Shown: positions 51,710 through 58,820 of the stretch, piece after piece
How positions within the stretch are numbered: the stretch's first letter is position 1
Layout of the letters: every line of letters begins with the position of its first letter
DNA from: Serratia rubidaea
Lineage (GTDB): Bacteria > Pseudomonadota > Gammaproteobacteria > Enterobacterales > Enterobacteriaceae
Assembly: GCA_901472405.1 (NCBI GenBank)
Contig: LR590463.1
Span: 186,001 to 250,000 of the forward strand
Length of the DNA stretch: 64,000 bases
Direction of reading: 5' to 3'
Program-made: the position numbers and the translations under genes
The notes under the pieces: generated by a model
The model's database searches: none
Told to the model about the DNA's origin: nothing
Seen by the model: the letters and a program-made list of their open reading frames with translations, nothing else

Positions 51710-52905
51710 GCCTGACGAGCGACAACAGCTTTGAAAGCTGCATCAAGTGCACCGTCTGCACCACCTATTGCCCGGTGGCCAAGGTCAATCCGCTCTATCC
51801 GGGGCCGAAGCAGGCGGGGCCGGACGGCGAGCGCCTGCGGCTGAAGGACCCGGCGCTGTATGACGAAGCGCTGAAGTACTGCACCAACTGCAAACGCTGC
51901 GAAGTGGCCTGCCCGTCGGAGGTGAAAATCGGCGATATTATCCAGCGGGCGCGCGCCGAGCTGAGCCAGAGCACGCCGAGCCTGCGCGACGCCATCCTCA
52001 GTCACACCGATATCATGGGCTCGCTGTCGACGCCGTTCGCGCCGATCGTCAACGCCGCCACCGGCCTGAAGCCGGTGCGCAAGCTGCTGGACAAGGCGCT
52101 GAAAATCGACCATCGCCGCACGCTGCCGAAGTACTCGTTCGGCACCTTCCGCCGCTGGTATCGTCAGCAGGCGCAGCAGCAGCGGCGCTATGGCGAGCAG
52201 GTGGCGTTTTTCCACGGTTGCTTCGTCAACTATAACCATCCGCAGCTGGGCAAGGATCTGATCCGCGTCTTTAACGCCATGGAGATCGGCGTGCAGCTGC
52301 TGCAGCGGGAAAAATGCTGCGGCGTGCCGCTGATCGCCAACGGCTTTATCGATCAGGCGAAAAAGCAGGCCGCCGTAAACGCCGAATCGCTGCGTCAGAC
52401 GGTGCTGGAGCAGGGCATTCCGGTGGTGGCCACCTCGTCGAGCTGCACCTTTACTCTGCGTGACGAGTATCCGCACCTGCTGGGGGTGGATACCACGGCG
52501 GTGCGCGACCGCGTGGAGCTGGCGACGCGCTATCTCTACCGCCTGCTGAGCGAGGGCCGGACGCTGCCGCTGCGCTCTACGCCGCTGCGCGTGGCCTACC
52601 ATACGCCGTGTCATATGGAGAAAATGGGCTGGACGGCCTACACCCTGGAGCTGCTGCGGCAGATCCCCGGCGTGGAGCTGGTGGTGCTGGATTCCCAGTG
52701 CTGCGGCATTGCCGGTACGTACGGCTTTAAATCGGAGAATTACGCTACTTCACAGGGTATCGGCGCGTCGCTGTTCCGGCAGATTGAGCAGAGCGGCGTG
52801 GATTTGGTGGTGACCGATTGTGAAACCTGCAAATGGCAGATTGAGATGTCGACCAGCAAGCGCTGTGAACACCCGATTACGCTGCTGGCGCAGGCGCTGG
52901 CGTAA
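51706..52905 (+). CDS. glpC: Anaerobic glycerol-3-phosphate dehydrogenase subunit C
   Basis: A 399-residue iron-sulfur membrane-anchor subunit that passes electrons to menaquinone. Two 4Fe-4S motifs: CIKCTVCTTYCP (about residues 12-23) and CTNCKRCEVACP (about 63-74). Two CCG domains follow (EKCCGVPLIANG and SQCCGIAGTYGF). It overlaps glpB by 4 bp; last gene of glpABC. Confidence 0.96.
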   Translation: MSLTSDNSFESCIKCTVCTTYCPVAKVNPLYPGPKQAGPDGERLRLKDPALYDEALKYCTNCKRCEVACPSEVKIGDIIQRARAELSQSTPSLRDAILSHTDIMGSLSTPFAPIVNAATGLKPVRKLLDKALKIDHRRTLPKYSFGTFRRWYRQQAQQQRRYGEQVAFFHGCFVNYNHPQLGKDLIRVFNAMEIGVQLLQREKCCGVPLIANGFIDQAKKQAAVNAESLRQTVLEQGIPVVATSSSCTFTLRDEYPHLLGVDTTAVRDRVELATRYLYRLLSEGRTLPLRSTPLRVAYHTPCHMEKMGWTAYTLELLRQIPGVELVVLDSQCCGIAGTYGFKSENYATSQGIGASLFRQIEQSGVDLVVTDCETCKWQIEMSTSKRCEHPITLLAQALA

Positions 52906-52919
52906 GCCTGAGGGAAACG

Positions 52920-52938
52920 GGGCCGGCGTTGCCGGCCC
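52920..52938. terminator. GC hairpin between glpC and dcrB
   Basis: GGGCCGGC-GTT-GCCGGCCC, an 8-bp stem between convergent glpC and dcrB. No T-tract on either side. Confidence 0.5.
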
Positions 52939-52946
52939 GCGGAGGA

Positions 52947-53509
52947 TTACGGTTTGAGCTTCAGCGTGCTGATAATTGCCGAGGCGTCGGTCTGCGCCTG
53001 CTGCTGATTATCCGCCGGCAGCGTCACCTGGATGGTCAGCAGATGGTTGTCCAGCGAGCCGATCAGGATGGATGAATAGGCTTTCTCGCCGCCGCTGCTG
53101 AGGATGCTGTCCAGCTGACGCAGCGTACGCCGTCGACGTCGATGGCTTTATTGGTCACCACCTGCAGGTTGGCGTCGCGCGCGCGCTGCGTGGTTTCCAG
53201 ACGCTGCGCCAGGGTTTCCAGGCTCTCGCTGGTTTTATCGCCCAGAATGACGATCACCGCGCGCTGGCCGGTGCTGTCGGCATACACGTGCATATTGTTG
53301 GCCTGGTTGCCCAGCTTGCCGCTTTGATCGGACATGCCGGTCGGCAGGGTAAAGGCCAGCTTACCGTCCAGCAGGCTCACCTGTTGTGCGGCCGCGCTGC
53401 TGCTGGCGGCATCGCCGGCCGGTGCCGCCGCGTCTTTGCTGTCGCCGTCGCAGGCTGCCAGGCCAAGTACCAGCAGGCTGATACCCATTAATTTTGCTAC
53501 TTTACGCAT
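52947..53509 (-). CDS. dcrB: DcrB family lipoprotein (frameshifted as read)
   Basis: A periplasmic lipoprotein; in E. coli dcrB is needed for phage C1/C6 DNA entry and linked to envelope homeostasis. The signal [22 protein letters not shown] ends in lipobox [35 protein letters not shown] is the DcrB signature. One missing base at about 53126 breaks the frame after [11 protein letters not shown]. Corrected, it continues [18 protein letters not shown] and ends STLKLKP at 187 residues. Confidence 0.9.
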
Positions 53510-53534
53510 TGGGCTTTCTTCCTTTTCTTCACGG

Positions 53535-53612
53535 GTTATACCCTGAATCATGCAAATGCAGGGCAGCGCATAACGCTAAAATTCCTGTTACCTGAAGTAT
53601 GACGGATAGCGT
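53535..53612. repeat. Possible degenerate ERIC remnant
   Basis: GGGTTATACCCTGAATCATGCA at one end and ACCTGAAGTATGACGGATAG at the other resemble the two ERIC termini facing each other, with a short unrelated middle. It lies between dcrB and the GNAT gene. Confidence 0.35.
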
Positions 53613-53665
53613 GTCTCTTTGCTTGATCGCAACCTATTCATCAGCAAAATGCAAGGCAGATTGTG

Positions 53666-54096
53666 TCACAGCGTTTTTTCCAGTAATAGCCGATAATCAG
53701 CCACTTCGCCCTTCTTTTCCAGCGTAATAATCTGATAGTGACGAGCGATCAGCAGCATCAGCATGCCGCGGAACTGGTTGCGCGTTTTCACCGTCAGCCG
53801 GCGGAACCCCTGCGTGTGCGCCCAGCGCTCCTGCTCCTCCAGCAGCCGCCCGGCGACGCCGCGGCGGCGAAAGGCGGGCAGCACGCCGCCCAGCCAGCTG
53901 TAGAAGGTGTCGTCACTGGTTTGATAGCCCAGTTTAAAACCGGCCGGCTGACCGTCCAGCTCGGCAATCAGCGCGTAATGCATCGCGTCGCCGATGCGCA
54001 GCTGCAGATCCTGCAGGCGGTGGCGGCGTTAAATTCAGGGATGTGCTGATAGAGCTGCTGGATCTCAGCCAGTGTGGCAGTGCGGGTGGTTAACAT
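53666..54096 (-). CDS. GNAT family N-acetyltransferase (frameshifted as read)
   Basis: A small acetyltransferase of unknown substrate. The acetyl-CoA loop is visible in GGVLPAFRRRGVAGRLLEEQERWAHTQGF, followed by LTVKTRNQFRGMLMLLIARHYQI. The N-terminal part from MLTTRTATLAEIQQLYQHIPEFNAA is in another frame: one missing base near 54022 separates it from LQDLQLRIGDAMHYALIAELDG. Corrected length about 143 residues. Inserted between dcrB and yhhQ, which are adjacent in E. coli. Confidence 0.78.
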
Positions 54097-54128
54097 CTTG
54101 GCGGCCTCCGTCGTTGCGCAGGCCGCCA

Positions 54129-54800
54129 TCATAACTTAACTGGCCTGCAGCGCACCCGCTGCTGACGGCCGGCGAGGCGTTTCAGCAGCATATTCAGCAG
54201 CACGCCGTACATCGGCAGGAAGAACAGCAGGCAGATCATCACCTTGAAGCTGTAGTCCACCAGGGCGATCTCCACCCAGTTGGCGGCCATAAACGGATCG
54301 CTGCTCTGGTAGAAGGCGATAAAGAAGAACGACAGCGTATCGCTGATATTGCCGAGGAACATCGCGGCGGCGGGCGCGACCCACCAGGCGCTGCGCTGGC
54401 GCAGGCGGTTAAACACGTGCACATCGAGGATCTGGCCGAGCACGTAGGCCATAAAGCTGGCGACGGCGATGCGCGCGACAAACAGGTTGAACTGTCCCAG
54501 CGCCGCCAGCCCCTGCCACTCGCCCTGATACGTCACGGTGGAAATCACGTAGGAGATAAACAGCGCCGGCACCATCACCGCCAGAATGATCTTTCTCGCC
54601 AGCGGCGCGCCGAAAATACGCACGGTCAGGTCGGTAGCCAGAAAAATAAACGGGAAGGTAAAGGCGCCCCAGGTGGTATGGAAGCCGAAAATGGTAATCG
54701 GCAGCTGCACCAGATAGTTGCTGGAGGTAATGATGATGATGTGGAACAGCGACAGCCAAAGCAACGCGGCGGTGCGCTGTTGCGGAGTAAAAGCGTACAT
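54129..54800 (-). CDS. yhhQ: Queuosine precursor transporter YhhQ
   Basis: An inner-membrane importer of preQ0/preQ1 (COG1738) with about six helices. MYAFTPQQRTAALLWLSLFHIIIITSSNYLVQLPI, GFHTTWGAFTFPFIFLATDLTVRIFGAPLARKII and LGQILDVHVFNRLRQR match E. coli. The start at 54798-54800 follows AAGG of a preQ1 riboswitch candidate. The C-terminus as read (RCRPVKL) differs from the enteric ending ALQAS; one missing base near 54167 would give GALQAS and a stop at 54136. Confidence 0.92.
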   Translation of the reverse strand: MYAFTPQQRTAALLWLSLFHIIIITSSNYLVQLPITIFGFHTTWGAFTFPFIFLATDLTVRIFGAPLARKIILAVMVPALFISYVISTVTYQGEWQGLAALGQFNLFVARIAVASFMAYVLGQILDVHVFNRLRQRSAWWVAPAAAMFLGNISDTLSFFFIAFYQSSDPFMAANWVEIALVDYSFKVMICLLFFLPMYGVLLNMLLKRLAGRQQRVRCRPVKL

Positions 54801-54806
54801 AATTGA

Positions 54807-54839
54807 CCTTTTTGAATGAATGGGGTGAGGGAACCCATA
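54807..54839 (-). promoter_or_regulatory. preQ1-I riboswitch upstream of yhhQ
   Basis: On the minus strand: stem ATGGG (54838-54834) pairing with CCCAT (54824-54820), loop TTCCCTCA, then TCATTC and AAAAAGG (54813-54807), 6 nt before the yhhQ ATG. This is the compact H-type pseudoknot layout of class I preQ1 riboswitches: GGGTTC, a C-rich loop end, an A-rich tail whose GG pairs back to C. The AAGG is also the ribosome site, so binding would switch translation off. The regulated gene imports the ligand's precursors. Confidence 0.8.
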
Positions 54840-55069
54840 CCAACGATGTTCACCCCGCGCGGCGCGAGGGGATAAATAAGGATTGCCGCCGCCGTTTTTT
54901 GTCGGCCGCGCGCCGCATGATACGCGTTTGCGCAACCAATGCAATCAACAATGCGGTTAAAATACACGCAAACGTTAACGCATGTTGCACAGAAAAACTA
55001 CCGGCGTAAACTATGGCGCTATGAGATCCGGCGAGCGTTCGCCGATCGTAGTTGATCGAGATAAATAAC

Positions 55070-55321
55070 ATGAGTGACATCTTTTCCCAGGCTGACCAAA
55101 CGCTCGATGCGCTTGGCCTGCGCTGCCCTGAACCGGTCATGATGGTGCGTAAAACCGTGCGCCATATGGACAATGGCCAAACGCTGCTGATCATTGCCGA
55201 CGATCCGGCCACCACCCGCGATATTCCCGGCTTCTGCCGTTTTATGGAGCATACGCTGGTGGCGCAGGAAACGGAGCAGACCCCTTACCGCTACCTGCTG
55301 CGTAAAGGCACCGCCGCCTGA
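55070..55321 (+). CDS. tusA: Sulfurtransferase TusA
   Basis: An 83-residue sulfur-carrier protein that takes persulfide from IscS and passes it to TusBCD for 2-thiouridine in tRNA. The active Cys is in [20 protein letters not shown] (about Cys20). [20 protein letters not shown] is the second signature. An in-frame ATG at 55052 exists, but 55070 gives the family start MSDIFSQAD. Divergent from yhhQ, as in E. coli. Confidence 0.96.
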   Translation: MSDIFSQADQTLDALGLRCPEPVMMVRKTVRHMDNGQTLLIIADDPATTRDIPGFCRFMEHTLVAQETEQTPYRYLLRKGTAA

Positions 55322-55338
55322 GGCCGGTGTGCCGCCCG

Positions 55339-56460
55339 TCAGCGCTTTTCCAGTATCTGCCGCGCATCCTCCGCCCGGGCGTGCAGCGCCAGGTCGCTGA
55401 AGTCTGCCGCCGTATAGTACGGCGACGGCGGCGGCAGATGACGCGGGGCGCTGCCCGGCCAGAGCTGTAACTCCCCGATATCGCTCAATGAGATGCCGTA
55501 GAGCTGCTGCGGCAGCATCAGGCGCTGCGGCGCGGTGCGTTCGAACGGCACCGGCGTCGGCAGGCGGTTGTCGCCGGTATCGTAGTTGCGTTTCAGTACC
55601 AAAAACTTCTCCGGCACCCGCCGGTGGCTGTCCCACCAGTCGCCGTCAATGCCGGCCAGCTGTCGCCGGGTCTGCGTGGCGGATACCGCCCCGAGCTGAT
55701 TGAGCGCCGCAGGCAGCAGCGTTTCCATCGCGCGGTTATAGCTGCCGACCGACACCGCGCCGCCCTGCAAAATCACATCGATCGCCAGCCGCGCGCCCAG
55801 CAGATTGGAGTAGAGATCCTCCGGCGAAAAGGCGGAAATCTCCTCGGAAAAACCGGGTACGGACTGGTAGCCATACCACTGGGCGATTTCATGCCAGGCG
55901 GCCAGCTGATACGCCAGTTTCCCCGCCAGGTAGGCCGCCAGCGTATAGCGCTGCGCCGCGTCATCCGGCGGCGTAAAGGCGTTGAGCTGAATCCGCCGCT
56001 GCGCCAGCTCTTCCCCCAGGGAAATGTGCCAGCGCTGGCCGAGGCGCGGCAGTATCTGGCTGAACAGGTACAGGGTATTGTCAGCGGTGTCGCGCACGTG
56101 GGCGATATCGATAAACCCGCCGCGGCGGGTGTACAGCAGACCGTCCCGCTCGCTGCTCAGCCCCAGCACATTGCTGACGGCGCCGAAGGCGCTGTCGTTA
56201 TAGCGGTGATGACCGAGCCGGCCGGCCTCCACCACATTGTCCAACTGGTAAAAGGGCACCGGGATGCCCAGCGCCTGCACGTTGAGATTGAAGCCGAAGG
56301 CGCAGCACGGGCGTAGTCCGTCCGGCGCGGACAGCGGGGGCGCCACCGGCCAGTCGATACGCGTGACGCGGGTCGGCTGCGCCGTGACAATGGTCTCCAT
56401 CGCCGCGCTGGCCTGTGCCATATTCAGAAATATGATGAATATCAGCGCGCAATAACGCAT
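55339..56460 (-). CDS. DUF4056 domain-containing exported protein
   Basis: 373 residues with a signal peptide (MRYCALIFIIFLNMAQASA). Recognised as DUF4056 by RPCCAFGFNLNVQALGIPVPFYQLDNVVEAGRLGHHRYND and AWHEIAQWYGYQSVPGFSEEISAFSPEDLYSN. The WHEIAQW motif hints at a metal site but is not a full HExxH. Function unknown. Its ATG overlaps the stop of the preceding barrel gene by 1 bp, so it is the last gene of a three-gene outer-membrane operon. Confidence 0.8.
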   Translation of the reverse strand: MRYCALIFIIFLNMAQASAAMETIVTAQPTRVTRIDWPVAPPLSAPDGLRPCCAFGFNLNVQALGIPVPFYQLDNVVEAGRLGHHRYNDSAFGAVSNVLGLSSERDGLLYTRRGGFIDIAHVRDTADNTLYLFSQILPRLGQRWHISLGEELAQRRIQLNAFTPPDDAAQRYTLAAYLAGKLAYQLAAWHEIAQWYGYQSVPGFSEEISAFSPEDLYSNLLGARLAIDVILQGGAVSVGSYNRAMETLLPAALNQLGAVSATQTRRQLAGIDGDWWDSHRRVPEKFLVLKRNYDTGDNRLPTPVPFERTAPQRLMLPQQLYGISLSDIGELQLWPGSAPRHLPPPSPYYTAADFSDLALHARAEDARQILEKR

Positions 56461-57588
56461 TAAAAAGCTTCTCCCACCTGAAAATAGAACCCGCTGCTCT
56501 GACGTCCGACGCCGAAGTCGAGGCGTACGTTCATCCGCGGTTTAAACTCGAAACGGTAGCCGGCGCCGACGGTCGGCAGCCAGTTTCCGCGTCCCAGATC
56601 GCCGGCGTCGCGGCTCATGGTGCCGGTGCCGGCCCACAGTACATAGCCGTGCCGCCAGTTGAGTTTGCGGCGGTACTCCAGCTGACCGCTGAAGGCGTTG
56701 CGATCGCGGTAGCGCCCCTGATAGTAGCCGCGCATGCGGTTGTCATTACCCAGTTCCGACAGGCGATCCCACGGCACCTCGCCGCTGGCGAAACGGCCGT
56801 AGAGGTCGAGCGCCAGCACGCTTTTGGCGCTCAGACTATGGTACAGATTGTACTGGGATTCCAGCGTTTCGAAGCGGCTGTCGCTGCCCAGCTCGGGCGC
56901 GAAATGGGTATAGGTCAGGTTGAAGTACTGCCCGCGGCTGGCGTTGGCGACAAAGTCCCGCGTGTCGTAGCTGAAACGCGCGCTGACGCCGGAGCTGACC
57001 GAAGACGGCCCGGCGGCTTCCGCCAGAAACAGGCTATGGTCGCCGTTGTCCGGATCGTCGGCGTGGGTGGAGGAGAAGTCCCAGCCGAGGCCCAGATAAG
57101 TGGCGTCGGCAATGCGGTACATCACGGCAGGCGCGACCTGCAGCGACTGCTGGGTATATTTTTCCTTGTTGCCGTCACGCCGGCCGGCCTGATAGCCGGT
57201 GCCCCAGTAATAGGTGGGCATATTTTTCATGCTGCCGGTGGTGAAAAAAACGCCACTGGTCGTTGGCGAAGAAGCTGTAGTTTTCAAACCCGATGCCGAA
57301 CGCGCCGGTTGAACTGAAAAAGCCTTTCAGCGCCAGCGTGGAGTTCTGGCTGACGCTGTCGCTGCTGTCCGGGCGATACATGCCGACCACGGCGGTGCCG
57401 ATGCCCAGGCCCAGCTCTGGGGTATAAAACGGCCCGGGCAGCACGCCCCAGTCGATGGCTTTCCGGTGGTCAAACTGGTTGTCTGCGCCCAGCGGGCGCA
57501 ATAAATCGTCAATCTGCTGCCGGCTGGGCAGTGCGGCGTGGGTCGCCGTGTGCGCCGCCAGCAGCAGAAGGGGAAGCCAGCGCCACAT
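56460..57588 (-). CDS. BamA/TamA-family outer membrane barrel without POTRA domains (frameshifted as read)
   Basis: About 375 residues. Signal peptide MWRWLPLLLLAAHTATHA, a short linker, then a bacterial surface antigen (D15/Omp85 C-terminal) barrel with alternating strands such as LGIGTAVVGMYRP, ARFSYDTRDFVANASRGQYFNLTYTHF, and RFASGEVPWDRLSELGNDNRMRGYYQGRYRDRN, ending in Phe (YFQVGEAF). No POTRA domains fit in the N-terminus. One extra base in the A7 run 57244-57250 breaks the frame after NDQWRFF. Its start overlaps the upstream barrel gene's stop by 1 bp. Confidence 0.82.
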
Positions 57589-58676
57589 CAGAAGCGGTAT
57601 TCAGCGGAAACCATCGCGCTGTTGCGCTCGCTAAAGCCGACTTCCGTCATCACGTTGAAGTTTCTGGTGATCTCATATTGTGCGCCGACCAGCACGTTCC
57701 ACGGCGACTGCAGATGCTGCTTGACGCGGAAGCGGCCTTCGCCGCGCTGGTTGGCGATTTCGATCAGCGGCTGCAGGGCGGCCGGCATACTCAGATCTCC
57801 CAGGCTGCCTTTAAACTCTTGCTGCACGTCCTGATACATACTGCCGACCCACAGGTTCAGATGGCTGGGGCCGCTGATGCCCGGCATCTGGAAACGGTAG
57901 CCGACGCGCGGCGTTACGGTGAGCGCCGAGATTTGCCCATCAAGAATATTGAAGTCGGTGCGGGTGTAGTTGGTGTCCAGCGTGGTGAACCAGTTCTCGT
58001 AACCGCCGGCCAGCGTAAAGCCGGCGCCGTAGGTGGTGCCTTTAAAATCCAGGTTGAAATCGAGATCTTTCAGTTGGCCGCTCTTATTCATCCGGTGCAC
58101 GTTGGAGGCAATGATCCTTTCCATCGGATTGGTGTATTTGCTCGGGTCGGCATCGACGGAGACGATCGAGTGGGAGCTGCCGCGGGTATGGCCGACGATG
58201 CCGTAAACGTTGAGGAACGGTAGCACCCAGGCGTCGAGGCGCATCGTGTCGGTTTTACTTTTTTCGCGGCTGTTTTCGGCCTTGATGTTAAACAGGTCGC
58301 CCGGAATCTGGAAGGAGCCCAAGCCCAGCCCGGAGAAACTGATGCTGCTGACCTCGATATTCTGCCGCATATTCATATGGTTGATGCCGATACCGAAGGT
58401 TTCCGGCAGGTCGTAGCCGCGGGCGCGGGCTTCATCCCCCCAGAAAGGCAGCGTGTGCCGCTGCGACGTGGACTGCAGAGGCGCGGCGGCCGGCTGGGCT
58501 GACGGCGTGGCGTCCTGCCGGCTGGCCGTCGGCAATGGGCCTTGGGCAAAGGCGGGACGCTGGGCGTTGTCGATCAGCCGTTCAGTGTCTTCAGGGGTGG
58601 TTTGTTGCGCAAATGTTACAGCTGAAAACAGAGCAACGGGAACGAAGATAACGTTTTTATAGTTGAAGGGTTTCAT
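57588..58676 (-). CDS. Predicted outer membrane beta-barrel protein of unknown function
   Basis: 362 residues. Signal peptide MKPFNYKNVIFVPVALFSAVTFA, then a disordered Ala/Pro/Gln-rich stretch (about 25-72), then a domain full of amphipathic strands (LNVYGIVGHTRG, YGAGFTLAGGYENWFTTLDTNYTRTDF, TVTPRVGYRFQM, LNLWVGSMYQDV) ending AMVSAEYRF, whose terminal Phe is a Bam signal. I do not recognise the family by name. It is the first gene of the three-gene operon, with a 1-bp overlap to the next. Confidence 0.75.
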   Translation of the reverse strand: MKPFNYKNVIFVPVALFSAVTFAQQTTPEDTERLIDNAQRPAFAQGPLPTASRQDATPSAQPAAAPLQSTSQRHTLPFWGDEARARGYDLPETFGIGINHMNMRQNIEVSSISFSGLGLGSFQIPGDLFNIKAENSREKSKTDTMRLDAWVLPFLNVYGIVGHTRGSSHSIVSVDADPSKYTNPMERIIASNVHRMNKSGQLKDLDFNLDFKGTTYGAGFTLAGGYENWFTTLDTNYTRTDFNILDGQISALTVTPRVGYRFQMPGISGPSHLNLWVGSMYQDVQQEFKGSLGDLSMPAALQPLIEIANQRGEGRFRVKQHLQSPWNVLVGAQYEITRNFNVMTEVGFSERNSAMVSAEYRF

Positions 58677-58762
58677 AGTTCAGGCTCTTTGCATGGGAAT
58701 ACGCGAAATAAAGCGGAGTATTCTGATGGTAAGAGCGCAAGGGTATAATAAATAAAGCATGT

Positions 58763-58774
58763 ATGTACGTACAT
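58763..58774. promoter_or_regulatory. 12-bp perfect palindrome between zntA and the barrel operon
   Basis: ATGTACGTACAT lies about 90 bp upstream of the barrel operon start. It overlaps the expected -35 position of a minus-strand promoter whose -10 is TATTAT (complement of 58745-58750). A candidate operator. Confidence 0.45.
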
Positions 58775-58784
58775 TTAATGCGGC

Positions 58785-58817
58785 TATTGTGCTCCGCGCG
58801 TAGCGCAGAGCACAATA
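58785..58817 (-). terminator. Hairpin after zntA
   Basis: A 10-bp perfect stem (58785-58794 with 58808-58817) lies just beyond the zntA stop. It is not followed by a clear U-tract on the minus strand, so it is a moderate terminator candidate. Confidence 0.5.
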
Positions 58818-58820
58818 AGA

